Below, piece after piece: positions 1 through 11,004 of a stretch of 64,000 nt of DNA. The position numbers and the translations under genes are program-made. The notes under the pieces are model-generated. The model saw only the letters and a program-made list of their open reading frames with translations, did no database searches and was not told where the DNA came from. Each line of letters starts with the position of its first letter. Position 1 is the first letter of the stretch. Origin of the DNA: Odontocerum albicorne (taxonomy: Eukaryota; Arthropoda; Insecta; Trichoptera; Odontoceridae); contig OX463864.1 of NCBI GenBank assembly GCA_949825065.1, positions 17,435,327 to 17,499,326 on the forward strand, given 5' to 3'.

Positions 1-281
1 GATATGTTGTACAAATATACAGGTATCTTTCCTATCTTCTGGATACGACACGTAGTAATATAAATGACGTTGTCATACCCTAATTAAAATTTTCGGACAG
101 CTCTAAAAGTGGCCACACTCAGTACAAATCTTTATTTTTTAATGATATAACGTTGTTGCTCACACAATTCCTATGTGTACCAGTAAATGTCAATCAGTGT
201 TACTTCTTATGTATCTCTCCCTCAACGACAACCTATTTGACAGGATCGTATACGTGACTATACTCTATCGATACGATATAT

Positions 282-1312
282 CAGCTTTTCTCAACCGGGG
301 TTCTGCAAGAAATCGCTAGGTGTTTCGCAAGAAATAGTAGTGAATAGGAATATCGTATTTATTTATTTATATTAGTAAATGTCACAATGTTATTTATAAC
401 AAAAATAATTTTTAAAAAATATAGAGCCAGTAGTGAGTGCTGAACATATTAAGATTGGCAGAATGTAAAAATAAAATTAAAATGATTTTACACAATTACA
501 AATAAAAACAGATATTAAATCGTACAAAATGACATGTTACCAACACAATACGGGACCTTCCACAGGCGCACATCCCGCACTGCGCAAAAAGATACTAACA
601 AGACTTGAATCATTGAAAAACAAAATACATATTAAAAACAAAGTTTTAAAAACGGAATCAGATAGGCGCAACTTCACAAATTATTTTCACCCCGGGAATA
701 ATCACAAAAATTGTAAAAAAAATATATGTGAGTAAATGTATTTTTGAGTAATTTTTTGTGTTTTGTATATAAGAAAAACTTGAATTATTTTTTTCTTAAA
801 CAATCTATCAGGAAAAAATATATTGTTTTCCTTATGAGCTTGAAATTTATAAAAGAGAAAGATATGTATTAATAATGATATAACAAAGCGAATAACGCAA
901 ATACTACTAGTGACACAGAGAGCCATGGAGAGGAGGATGCTGGGAGTTTCACTGCGAGATAGAAAGACCAACAAATGGATAAGAGAGAGAACCAAAGTCA
1001 CGGACGTAGTTGAGAGAGCAGCTGCCTTAAAATGGAGCTGGGCAGGAAATATTGCCAGATGCTCTGACTCTCGATGGACGAAAAAGGTCCTGGAATGGCA
1101 GCCTGGAACAGGCAGGAGAGGTGTGGGGACACAGGCTAGATGGTCGGACGATATAAGACGGACCGTAAGGGTGAAGTGGATGCAGTGTGCCCGAGATAGG
1201 GAGTTGTGGAAGACCGAAGGGGAGGCCTATATCCAGGGATGGATCCAGAACGGCTGAAGAAGAATGATATAAAGTAATTTTCTTGCAAGGGTCAAAAGGT
1301 TGAGAAGCGCTG
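282..1312. mobile_element. hAT-like non-autonomous element, interrupted by a LINE fragment
   Basis: The left end CAGCTTTTCTCAACC and the reverse complement of the right end, CAGCGCTTCTCAACC, form inverted termini. They resemble the CAG-TTCTCAACC ends common in hAT elements. The adjacent bases cgatatat (274-281) and cgatagac (1313-1320) agree at 6 of 8 positions, as a decayed 8-bp hAT target duplication would. The interior is AT-rich with no recognisable transposase; the 68-codon frame at 529-735 matches nothing I know. A LINE tail sits at about 884-1262. The hAT assignment rests on the ends only. Confidence 0.5.
884..1262 (+). mobile_element. 5'-truncated RTE-type LINE, C-terminal end
   Basis: Frame 910-1257 encodes the C-terminal tail seen after the reverse transcriptase of RTE-like non-LTR elements. 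It has an RAMERRMLGVSLRD motif, then the KWSWAGNIAR block, then a WSDDIRR block ending close to the stop. No reverse transcriptase core is present, so this is a 5' truncation. The 10-bp direct repeat AATGATATAA at 874-883 and 1263-1272 is a plausible target-site duplication. It marks insertion into the surrounding hAT-like element. The frame is open across 115 codons, so the copy may be fairly young, but it cannot be functional. Confidence 0.8.
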
Positions 1313-1589
1313 CGATAGACGATACGATAGGCTATGTATTCCGCATGATCGATAAAATTATCAGCAGGTCGGCCTGAGGCAGGTGTAAAGGGCGCAGCCG
1401 CACCTAATCTTGCGCTTAGCAAGACCCACACTCACGACAGATAAATATAAAAAAGTTTGGAATAAATAAGATAAACTGTATTTTAAATGGATCTTTTATC
1501 GATGAAAAATTTGATGAAAAAAATTACACAAAGACCTACGCCCCAACATTGCACCTAGTCCTGCAATTTTCCAGGCCAGTCCTGATTTT

Positions 1590-1680
1590 CAGCTGTCTTG
1601 TGGATGGAAAATGCCTATTCGTATATTGGTACAGGGGTTCGGGCTCGATTCCCGATGGCACCAAAAAAAATCATTTATGA
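1590..1680 (+). repeat. tRNA-like B-box fragment
   Basis: The stretch ggctcgattcccgatggcacc near 1647-1667 has the form of a tRNA T-arm/B-box followed by an acceptor end. No matching A-box or foldable tRNA was found upstream. It is best read as the remnant of a tRNA-derived SINE head. The following 240 bp (frame 1598-1939) match no family I recognise. Confidence 0.3.
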
Positions 1681-2078
1681 CCTCTTGATGAATTTCGTGT
1701 ATAATACTCCAGTGGATCTAAACCCGAAGGCTCGATCACTGTGGCCAAAAACAATGATGTCTCATTGCCACGTTCTTCAATATGCCCACATCATACATAA
1801 TGAATACACAGTGTATAGCCCGCTTTGTATTGCCGACCATATTAGATCGTTAATTTTAGATAGAGTCATGCGGTCAGTTCAGATGAACAGTTTTATTTCT
1901 TTCAAACATCGGTTCCCGGACCAGTGCCGGTCCGAATAAAGTTTTTACTGAGCCGCGTCGAAAAAAAATCACAAACGTAAGAATTATGCATAGTAAATAC
2001 GTGTTTTGAAATTATTTGGTTTTTTCATTGTATTTTTCTTACAAATCCATTCTAAACACCTCCTTGACCTAAATAAGT

Positions 2079-2300
2079 CGACCTCCGTGGCCTAATTGGT
2101 AAGACGCCTGTCTACCAACCCCGAGGTTGCGGGCTCAAATCCCGTTGGTATCCAGATTTTATAAAAAGGATTCCATTCCGGTTTTCATTTAAGTGCTCTT
2201 AATATCTTTCTGGTTGGCTGGAAGAGATTGCCGCATGGCAATACACCCACCAATTGTACTTTATACAACGAAATTGTAATACAATACAATATAAATAAAA
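2079..2300 (+). mobile_element. SINE-A copy (tRNA-derived)
   Basis: The head has a tRNA A-box (tggcctaattgg) and B-box (gcgggctcaaatcccg). The body continues with the family signature: a tccggttttcatttaag block, ggctggaagagattgcc, and an end near ttgtactttatacaacg. The same head-body order recurs at 2975-3165 (opposite strand), 32163-32365, 37693-37900, 48617-48822 and 53143-53320. Several dispersed copies of fixed structure show it is a SINE and not a tRNA gene. Confidence 0.8.
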
Positions 2301-2370
2301 ATTATATATTTAGACTTCGTTCTTTCACAGAAATACTGAATACGATGGATTGGAATGAAGTAATAAACTG

Positions 2371-2721
2371 GTGTATGAACACATTTATGATAGTTTGAGA
2401 CGTACTGGACTATATTTTTTTTGTGAATCTTTTACTGTAAAGAATAAGTATTTAAGGGCAATTCTATATCTTTCAACTATAGTTCTTATGACGATCTCTT
2501 TATACGCGACGTCCACCCGAGGTTTCGAGTTATTTGACCTATGGTATTCTTCTCTGAAGTTCCTCTCCTCTTCGGAGGTTGCCGATTATCATTGCAATCT
2601 TGACCTTTTAGGAAGCAACTCTGCACAAGATATGTGGTACTACAATGATACCACTTTCATAAAGACTAGTAACATGGAGAAGTGTCTTCTTCCAGCACTG
2701 ATTTATTTCAATATCAGTTGA
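2371..2721 (+). other. Unrecognised 116-codon open frame
   Basis: The frame is open for 116 codons and predicts one hydrophobic stretch near residues 29-45. I recognise no domain, and nothing nearby (splice sites, a second exon, related repeats) supports expression. In DNA this AT-rich, frames of this size arise by chance. It is listed only because it is the longest frame here that does not map to an identified repeat. Confidence 0.12.
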
Positions 2722-2974
2722 CGATACCGAAAAAAAAAAAACGGGTTTTAGTCTGGCAAAACAGTTCGTCTGGCTACAATGCTCACACGCCTTAAACTCG
2801 TGCGGGTGGTATCTTTTCAGTAGCAGTATTGCCAACACGCGTGATGACGAACCGTGAGTTACGTACCTACTCAAGTCGTTCTATATCCGAAGGTCATAAA
2901 AAATATTGCCTTTCAGTCACGTTTATCAATTCGGATGTAGGGTACCAAACGAAAGAAGAATAATAATTATTCTA

Positions 2975-3165
2975 TTGTTTACCGTTGCATACAGTAAATC
3001 CTGGCGAATTTTTTTGCTATGTGACAATCTCTTCCAAGCAACCAGAAATGTCTTAAGTGAAAACCAGACTGAATTTTCTTTAAAATTTGAGTTCCAGCGG
3101 GAATCAAACCCACAACTCTTGAGCTGGAACACAGGCGACTTACCAATTAGACCACGGAGGACATA
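2975..3165 (-). mobile_element. SINE-A copy
   Basis: Read on the minus strand, the tRNA-like head lies at 3165-3095 (A-box from tggtctaattggtaag, B-box ggtttgattcccg). The body follows down to the end signature near 2980. About 80% of the family structure is present, and both ends are within the window. Confidence 0.75.
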
Positions 3166-3763
3166 GTATAGATCTTGACTGCTCTCAATTCAGGAGCCGA
3201 TGCTTGGTGTATTTTAGAGAGAAGTACCATATCTGGTACTCAATTCTTCACATTTTACACTATTCATAATATGTCACTATAATATGCTACAGAAATCCAC
3301 ATTTAATTTTAAAATACCTTTACTAAAGACGACAAAGGAAAGGTGTCCTCATAAAAAAACATGATTGACACGAGTCAATTGTATCCGACGCCCAGACCAT
3401 TTCATAAATTCACTTACTCGGGCAGGCGACCCTCATTGGGACGGAGGTTTGGGGATCGCGACGGGTGGAGTTCATATTAAACCGTCTACTCTTCCACATC
3501 AGCATAAATAGGGCGGTTTAGTGTGACGCGAATTTCGTCCGCATATTATGTCAGTTATTTTATGTTTCTGCCGCAGGGTTGCGTACCATTTTTTTTTCTC
3601 GTTTTATTTTTTGCGCTCATATTTTTTTCTCTTTAACCCTTGATTATAAAAAAACACTACTTTCAAACACAATGAAATGAAAATTGAAAAAATAATAATG
3701 GTAATTGAATTTCTATTGAGTTTGTGAGATGAATGGACGTTTAATGAATTTATATTGAGTTTG
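3166..3763. other. Unassigned stretch
   Basis: There is no recognisable gene. The part at 3380-3560 is more GC-rich than its surroundings and could be an old unidentified repeat. A short phrase at 3690-3770 (atattgagtttgtgag) is duplicated about 55 bp apart. Confidence 0.3.
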
Positions 3764-4060
3764 TGAGGTAACGCGCTTACCCCTTTGAGTCTCGTGCTGT
3801 GCTACTACTCCCCGCCTAGTATTCGAGAGTATTACCTATGACTTCGGTCATGTTTATTATTTTAAAAAAATACATGGCGGTGTGCTCCGATCGTCTCACT
3901 TCGGTGTGCTATCGAATCCGGTACAACGGTGTGCCCGGTGAGTTTGCTGGTATGCAACGCCTCACTCACTTTAAACTTTCCAGCTGAATTAACGTTGGAA
4001 TGGCGAGGGGGTCTTCTATTATACTCGTATTACGAGGCCCAGCAACGATGACGACGACAA
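3764..4060 (+). mobile_element. SINE-B copy carrying an insertion in its tail
   Basis: SINE-B has a tRNA-like head (gtaacgc..., ctcgtgctgtgctac), the middle block cctatgacttcggtcat, and a block with ccgatcgtctcacttcgg. The tail is ttgacgttggaatggcgag followed by gaggcccagcaacga. This copy has all of these in order. The tail is interrupted at 4018-4030 by 11 extra bases that include TACTCGTA. Confidence 0.8.
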
Positions 4061-4064
4061 ATCA

Positions 4065-5650
4065 GTTCGTCCCTCAGATATGTTTTACAGCTTTGATTGG
4101 CATCGTTGATTGACTGAACTTTTGCATCTACCGCCCGTAATATTTTCTCAAGGCAGTGAATAAAATAATTAGCTGTTGCCCTTCAAATAGTAAAATAATA
4201 CTGGAAAACTGTAGGTTGCACGAAGAATCATGAAAAAAAAAATTGTAAATTGGACAATTTATATTGTAGCGTTTAGAGAGCTTTTGAAAGGACGTTATTC
4301 AAATTATCTTTTTATAATAATTATTAGTAAAAGCTTAAGGCAAAATCGATCTCATAATTCTACTCATCTTTGAAGGAATATCTCTTAGACCCAGATTCGA
4401 AAGATACAGTGAAGATCTCTCATTAAGATGGCTTGAATACAAAGAGACAAAGTTTGAAATCAATTCATTCGCGACATTTGAGCCAATTTAGCATTTTTAT
4501 AAGGTAACTAATTTGACCATATACTCGTATATGACGTCTATCATATATGTCAACCTAGCAGTTGCATTTAAAATAGGCTGGAGTATAGAAATGTGTGAAT
4601 CAGGTAAACTATATTAGAATAAAGTTACAATAATCCAGACACGACACAACAAATTCATTAATAAGAATTTCTATTTTCCTTATTGGATTAACCGACGTTC
4701 AAATTATAATTAAGACTATATAAACCGTTTAATCAATTTGCCTATCGATGAAGATCTTATTATCAAGAAATTTGATGCTATTTTTTGGAAAGATACTAAC
4801 ACCCATAACCGATAAAGCATTCCCATCAAGAAGGTGTCGTCTACATGGTAAAGCCACCCAGAGAAATTCCGTTTTACTTGGATTTAATTAATCTCTTGAC
4901 ACCCAATTTGAGAATACAGTTAGAACACGGCAGCTAGACATAATGAGCTGCAGGACTTGAAACTTGTGCGCGAAATTTACCTTGGCTCGTTGATCACTGA
5001 CAGGAGTTCCTAGATAATACATAAAATCCAGATGAGTAATTGAACAATGTTAAACCCAGATGGCTAAGGGCACATTATATTTCATATTTTAGGTTATGTT
5101 TTATATATGTAATATATTTGAGCTTAACTAGCTTAACTGCTAGGATTAAAGATAAAAAATGCTGGAAGACACAATACTTTTTTTTTTTTTTTACAAATAT
5201 TATTTTATCAAGACCCTGCTTCATACGATAAGGCTTCTCCAACATTATTAAGTTGCTTGGCAGAATATCAGTGACAAATTATGATGTATTAGTCGATGTT
5301 CAGTCTGTGTGCTCGGTCTACGTGTTCCTCTCTGTCTCGAGAACCTGAATAGCAGAACCTGGCAAGGGTCGGAGGCACACTCCGGAGCTGGCGGGTATAT
5401 TTGTCAAATTAATGAGCTTTCCGCTCATTATTGTTATTCTGGATAACTTTTGAACACGGCAGCAGAGGTTTAGTGTACATTTTGATGTATTATGTTGGTT
5501 TAATGGCTGTTACTCTCCTCTCGCCGTGAATCTAAACCGCCGCTTTGAAATTGAATTAACTTGAGTCATCAGGTTTTTGAATTAATTAAAACTTTTCTGT
5601 GGCGGATGCTTGATATTAATAATTATGACACATTTCGTCGCTCTTCGTCA
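4065..5650. other. Unassigned AT-rich stretch
   Basis: No gene, tRNA or clear repeat was recognised over about 1.6 kb. Short open frames (for example 5040-5231) look random. A TACTCGTA motif lies at 4522 in the context CATATACTCGTATATG. Confidence 0.35.
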
Positions 5651-5655
5651 AATCT

Positions 5656-6035
5656 CTTTGGTGTTCTTATGTACATTATGCTTGCTGAAATTTTATTAAT
5701 TGTGAATTCCTGATTAGTTAGATTAGAAATTAATATAATGTGATATTATTTAAATAAATCGCAAAATCATTTTGCACAGTGCCGAACTAGCGCCTATTTG
5801 TATGAACTTCTTTGATAACACGAACGAAAACGCGTTCTATTATTTATGTTGAAAGTAATTTAACTCGTCTTCGTTCGTTCGTGTTACCAAAGAAATTCAT
5901 ACACTAGTTCAGTACTGTGCATAATGATTTTGCGATTTATTTAAAAAATAAAATTTTATATTAATTTTAATTAATTGGACATTCGCAATTAATGAAAGTT
6001 CAGCAAACATTATGTACATAAAAAACACTCCTAAC
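5656..6035. mobile_element. Palindromic (foldback) MITE-like element
   Basis: Two arms of about 180 bp form an imperfect inverted repeat. In the left arm, atgtacattatgcttgctgaa (5670-5690) mirrors ttcagcaaacattatgtacat (5999-6019). Also aataaatcgcaaaatcatttt mirrors aatgattttgcgatttattt. The arms meet near 5850 around an AT-rich centre. There is no coding capacity. This architecture is typical of foldback MITEs; no target duplication was identified with confidence. Confidence 0.7.
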
Positions 6036-6144
6036 ACAATTTTACGTCGTAATTTAAATGTAAAATACTTGTCTAACGGGCATGATATCTACCTAGATTG
6101 TATGCACATTCAGGATTGATTTATGTTTTTTTAATAATATCAAT

Positions 6145-6470
6145 AAAAGGGCAATTTATCTAGCGCCGTTCAGATAGCAGACTCTTCTCAAAAGCGTTCT
6201 TACTTGGGATTCGAACCCAATGTTATTGGCATATTAAAAATTTCACAAAAAATAAAACAAGCTAAGTGTGAGAATAGAAAAGTGTTGCTGTGGCCATTAG
6301 ATTAACAACTTATTCGCGTTTGCATTTATTTAGAAAAATATATAATACATTGTTAGAAAACCGCAGAAATCTTATAAAAAAAAAAGACGAACGACAATGT
6401 AACCTCTGTAGATCTTCCGATATATGATATTAACTCATTCAGCTTTAGGTGTAGTGTAGTGTAAATAAAA
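6145..6470. mobile_element. SINE-C copy
   Basis: The signature starts agcgccgttcagatagcagactcttctc, then gggattcgaaccca (a B-box-like block). After about 80 bp it has gttgctgtggccattagattaa, then aaaaccgcagaaa and gtagatcttccg. The same blocks in the same order occur at 19045-19320 and, twice, at 62555-62990. The B-box suggests a tRNA-related origin, but the transcription direction is uncertain. Confidence 0.65.
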
Positions 6471-6533
6471 TATAAAAAACAATTTAAATCAGATGCTATC
6501 CAATTTAAATCAAATGCTATCCAAAAGTCCCGC

Positions 6534-6698
6534 CGTCTTAAATCAATGGGAAAAGTCCAGAAGCTCGGCGCTTAGGTTCCACATGTTTTGAGTGAAAACA
6601 ACAAAAACCAACGTTCGACAATTTCTGCTGGTTTGCTCGCGCGTCATCGAGCTACGCATGAGCACAAGCAAAGGTTACTTTACCGCATCATTACTGAT
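6534..6698 (+). pseudogene. Mariner transposase fragment, middle part, inverted relative to its N-terminal part
   Basis: Starting at the codons for RLKSMGKVQKLGA, the plus strand encodes the linker and start of the catalytic domain of a cecropia/mellifera-like mariner transposase. The W of the conserved WVPH motif is a stop codon (TAG at about 6573). The fragment continues through an LSENNKNQR block to YRIIT-D, where the first catalytic aspartate (normally TGDEKW) would begin. It ends abruptly at 6698 against the minus-strand fragment that supplies residues 1-73 of the same protein. Confidence 0.8.
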
Positions 6699-7194
6699 TT
6701 AAGATGGCGGTATACAGTCATGTGACTACAATTCATCTGCTCAGCCAATTCTACGGTGGTTTGAAGGGGATCTTCATGAATAACATGGTTTAAGCGGTTC
6801 TCATCGAAGTCAACTGCTCGTCCGGAACGCTCCATGTCTTTCAGGTCAAAATTACCGTCTTTGAAACGCAAAAACCATCGAAGAGCTGTCCTTTCATTCA
6901 TAGAATCTTCACCCTACACTTCGCAAATATCGCGAGCAGTTTTGGCAGCTTTTTTCTCGATTGAACGCGAACAGAAGGAGGTGTCGAAAATGCTCACTTT
7001 CGTCTACTTGGCATTCCATTGTGAAGGCTTGTAATCAAATAAAATAATATATGTAACGTAAAAGCAAACACAATATATTCTAGAGCAGAAAATTTTCTTT
7101 CGAATGACGATATAACCATAACCATTTTGTTTTACTTTTGGTGCTCATTTTTAGATTTGGAAAAAACGGACACAACTTATGTTAACACCCAATA
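6690..7194 (-). pseudogene. Mariner transposase N-terminal half with 5' terminal region
   Basis: On the minus strand an ATG at 7019-7017 opens a frame with an N-terminal helix-turn-helix block (residues about 10-35, EKKAAKTARDICEV), one in-frame stop, then MNERTALRWFLRFKDGNF. A second helix-turn-helix follows (TTVELAEQMNCSHMTVYRHLKS). This is the two-HTH DNA-binding domain of mariner transposases. The end ttgggtgttaacataagttg (7194 inwards) next to TA is a plausible terminal inverted repeat. The rest of the protein continues on the opposite strand at 6534-6698, so the element is rearranged and dead. Confidence 0.85.
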
Positions 7195-7199
7195 TATCA

Positions 7200-7830
7200 C
7201 GCGCACTCTAAATTTTATTAATGTTTTATTAAAAAATGTTAATTGTTGAAATTGACCATAAATAAATAAATAATTACTGGTGGCCGACATTTTTTTAGAT
7301 GTCGTAATAAAGTATCTTGGAAATCAGCTCGTGCCTGAAACCGTCTTTGTTGCCCTTACGCATTGTCCCTCTTACCTTGGGTCTTAAAATACATTCTGTT
7401 CTTTGACAACAAAAGGATATGTATACTCGTATATTCTTAGCCCTCAGATATCTACGTATAATTTCTAAAATTAATTTTTAAAATGGACGTGTTCGAAACT
7501 GGTGGAAGTTATTTTCAAATTATAATTTCGATTGAAAACATTTTATAAATTGGAGAGTCTTGTGTAACATCCGAGATAAATATTTTTACACATGTACCAT
7601 TACGTTGTACTGTATTCAACGAAAATAATACAATTTTTTTTTTGGTAAATTTTTTAATAGGTTATGAAAAATCTTTTTGATAAACGCTTTTATTATTTAT
7701 GGCAATATCAGAATAAATTGTATTGATTGATCTGATTTCTATAAAAATTTTACTGAATGTTATTTTACAAATATTTATTTTCCTTTCCAGGTATGTTCCT
7801 GTCTTTCAAGTTTTTCGAGTTTTTAAGTGG
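7200..7830. other. Unassigned AT-rich stretch
   Basis: No gene was recognised. A TACTCGTA motif lies at 7424 in the context TGTATACTCGTATATTC. Confidence 0.35.
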
Positions 7831-7834
7831 AGAA

Positions 7835-8280
7835 TAGATGTACAGATTGGTAAGACTTATTCATTTCATCATATTCGATTCATGATTCGTCCATGTTCAT
7901 AATTACCTCAATATATCTACATAATCAAAATAAAATATTGCTGATGTATTCATGATTCGTCCATATTCATAATTACCTCAATATATCTACATAATCAAAA
8001 TAATATATTGCTCTTATTACAAACATAATTGTGGTGAATAGATGTACATATTGGTAAGACTTCTTCATTCCATTCATGATTCGTCCATATTCATAATTAC
8101 CTCAATATATCGACATAATCAAACTATAATATTGCTCTTATTACAAACATAATTGTGGTGAATAGATGTACATATTGGTAAGACTTCTTCATTCCATTCA
8201 TGATTCGTCCATATTCATAATTACCTCAATATATCGACATAATCAAACTATAATATTGCTCTTATTACAAACATAATTGT
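7835..8280. repeat. 124-bp tandem repeat, about 3.5 units
   Basis: The phrase ttcatgattcgtccat starts at 7879, 7949, 8073 and 8197. The spacing is 70, 124 and 124 bp. The units share gatgtacatattggtaagac and ttacctcaatatat. The first spacing of 70 bp shows one unit lost about 54 bp internally. The last two units are almost identical, so this is a recent local expansion. Confidence 0.9.
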
Positions 8281-8479
8281 TCTCTGAGTGAACATTATTC
8301 GGTACCTTCCTGAAGATACGTTTTCGTTGTGACCTCAGTGCTGAGGAACGTGACCCACTAATTGTTGAGCAAAGTCATGTGGTCTTCGTTGGAAAAATAG
8401 TGCGATGGTTCACTATTGTTTTCCGCACCGCAATAGATTTTATAGAAATTGTATATCATACATGTATCATATATATTGT

Positions 8480-8832
8480 GAGCTTTCTTGACCGAGCGGT
8501 AACTCACTTGACTTCCATGCGGTTTCAATCCCGCGCTGTGCTACTTCCCTCGAATGACATGGGCATTTTTTCCACCTTGTATTAAAGGGTTTAAGGATAC
8601 CTATGACTTCGGTAATACGTATTATTAAAAAAAACGGAATAAAATTGCCTGTGTACTCCGATCATCTCATTTCAGTGTGCCATCGGATCCAGATCAACGG
8701 TGTCGCCGGTGAGCTTACTAGTGTGCAATGGCTCACTCACTTAAAACGAACTTCACTGCAAAGCTTAGCTTCCCAACTGAATTGACGTTGGAATAGCGAA
8801 GGAATCCTCGATTACGAGTCCCAGCATTCACG
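8480..8832 (+). mobile_element. SINE-B copy
   Basis: The head is accgagcggtaactcacttgacttcc... with a B-box-like ggtttcaatcccgcg. The shared gtgctacttccctcgaatgacatgggc block, cctatgacttcggtaat, and the ctccgatcatctcatttcag block follow. The tail is ttgacgttggaatagcgaa + cctcgattacgagtcccagc. It is nearly full length and has no target duplication that I could assign. Confidence 0.8.
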
Positions 8833-8834
8833 AT

Positions 8835-9384
8835 TTAGAGTTCTGCTACCAACACACAGTATTTTGGGGTGCACTATTTATTAGGTCTCAGAGGAAATAT
8901 CCATGTTAAGTGGGAGAAGGAATGTTGTTGAAATGTTTTGGGATATACTTACCAATGTGGGTAGGAGTAGGAAGGGTGAGGAGAGAGGATAGGGAAAACA
9001 CAGAATTAGAAATGATAAGTTTATGTACCCCTCCGTCAAATTTAGCCTGCGGGTCTACGCATTTTCCGGGGTGTGGCCGCTGTCTGTGTACTGACAGCTA
9101 CTTGGAGCCAAAGGTGGAGACTTCTAGAAGTCAGCGGACCTGGGTCTAAGTATTTCCTAGGCAACTCTAGACTTTTCAGTACTTACCGCAAGGTACTACA
9201 TTCTATTTATATTGCCTTATGCACATACATCCGTTCAGTAATGTTTATTTATTTCACTATACTAATTTCTAATATTATATTTTGGTATATTCGATCTCTT
9301 CATATCGATGTCTTATGGAAAATAAATGGTTTTCTTCGTAATATAATATGTCGACACTCCATTTAACCATGAGGAATTATACGG
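8835..9384. other. Unassigned stretch
   Basis: No recognised gene. The part at 9030-9150 is relatively GC-rich and probably a fragment of an unidentified repeat. Confidence 0.3.
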
Positions 9385-9760
9385 GAAATCCGTGTCCCAT
9401 CCATTATTTGAACGTGATCCTGTAAATAACACCCTTTCTGTCTTCCCCATATTACAATATGTCTTCAGTTTCACACATTCATCTTATTATTGTTCCAAAA
9501 TGTATAAAATCAACCCTAGTTTCAATAGTACATGCCCCTCACTCTCTCTTGTCGTCATCCTAATGGCTCACTCTATATGTCATGATCTTCATGATATATA
9601 GAGAAGAGTGTTGCTTCTACGAGTCTTATTTAAATCTTTATTCCATCTTCATATTGATCGAATTTCACCCGCATTATGTATACCAAATAGAAGTTGAAAA
9701 TGTCCGAAGAGGGTATACAACCCTGTCGCATCCCTTTCTGCAAGCACGTGTCATGTTTTA
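9385..9760 (-). pseudogene. LINE-1 reverse transcriptase remnant
   Basis: On the minus strand the segment near 9735-9690 reads GMRQGC, the reverse-transcriptase motif before the catalytic YADD. Downstream comes FNFYLVYIMR, equivalent to the FN-YSEYIMR block of non-LTR elements. The remainder is heavily mutated with stops. It belongs to the abundant LINE-1 family, whose 3' ends recur through the window. Confidence 0.55.
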
Positions 9761-9764
9761 TAGA

Positions 9765-10470
9765 TCCTCACTTTAATTTCTGTTGCCGTATTCTTAATTT
9801 TTCAGGAAAACATAGTATAAATAGCAAAGATAATATAAATTGCTCGTTTTACCTAGTTCGACATTTTATAAAACAACAAAATAAAGTATCTTATTCAAAA
9901 TATTTGAAAAGAAACAGTAATGTCAAACATGACACACGTCCGACGCACCTCGCCCAAAAATAGAAGTGATTCGTTGTATCCATTTAGAAAAAAAGTGGTC
10001 AAGAGGGTTGCAAATACAATAACCACACAACCCCCTAAAGGCTATTGCGAGAGACATGCCGTCACAATGAGAAATGGCTCGTGTTTTACTACAGACAACT
10101 GGAATATGCAAGAATGATCTAACACACATTTTACTTGTTTCATTTTTTTTTACCTAAAATGTTTTTAACAGTTTCAAATACAATACATCTAGTGAATTAA
10201 TTTTTTTGTAGCTCTTATTTCTCGTCAACCAGGTTCACTCGTAAAATATAACACTTGGAACCCAAAATCGTTTCAAGCGTGTCGGGGATGAAAAGAAATA
10301 TCGAATGAATAACAAAAATGGATGTGCTAAAATTATATTGTACTTAAAATGATTTAAGCTTTTTTTTTTTTCTTAAATCAGTTATTGTTGTTTTTTTGTG
10401 TTAAAGTTAAACGTCTCCCCGCTTTTTTTATCTTAAGGCTCAACTGATTTTTATATCAGTTGAGTCTAAA
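9765..10470. other. Unassigned stretch
   Basis: No gene recognised. A short hairpin with 10-bp arms (ctcaactgat / atcagttgag) lies at 10440-10465. Frames such as 9694-9963 look random. Confidence 0.3.
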
Positions 10471-10473
10471 GTA

Positions 10474-10550
10474 TTGTTCGAATCCCTAGTTAGAGCGCCC
10501 TTGAAGAGAAACTGCTCTTGAACCGGCGCTATTTACATTTCCCTTTTATT
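10474..10550. mobile_element. SINE-C fragment
   Basis: Contains ttcgaatccctagttagagcgcc and aactgctcttgaaccggcgct. Its reverse complement matches the first 70 bp of the SINE-C copies at 6145 and 19045. Only the B-box end is present. Confidence 0.55.
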
Positions 10551-10849
10551 ATTATCATTGTCATGTAATTTTGAGAATATTTCTCCAAAATCAAACTTAA
10601 TTATTTTTATGTCAATATTTAACTGTTTGAAGTTCAACGGTAAGCATTTTTATTTCAAAACTAGCTGGAAATGCCGCCCGAGGATGTGAGAAAACAGTAA
10701 CTAAATATTTGTTAATTGTTATGCTTACTATATAAGTATATAAGTAATAATCTGGATTATAATATTAAAATGTAACATATTTCTTTTGTACACATTTTTC
10801 GGTGTAAAAATAATCGGATTGCTCCAGTCATTTTATTTATTTGGACCGA

Positions 10850-11000
10850 GATATTGGCTCCGCAATATACGTGATTGGATTGGTAACATATAAGGAGCGT
10901 TGGGGATATTTTTCGGGCTACCGGGTACAAAGATACTTACCCTCAGGTGATAGTCAACGTTGGGGGGACCTGACATGACACTGGGAAGAAGTAGAAGATT
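10850..11000 (+). mobile_element. LINE-4 C-terminal fragment
   Basis: The phrase gctccgcaatatacgtgattgg ... tttttcgggctaccgggtacaaag ... gggacctgacatgacactgggaag matches 19380-19530 in the same orientation and 24270-24475 in reverse. In the latter it encodes a C-terminal LINE block (SWLRNIRDWTGM-like). This copy is a decayed 3' end. Confidence 0.6.
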
Positions 11001-11004
11001 TAAC

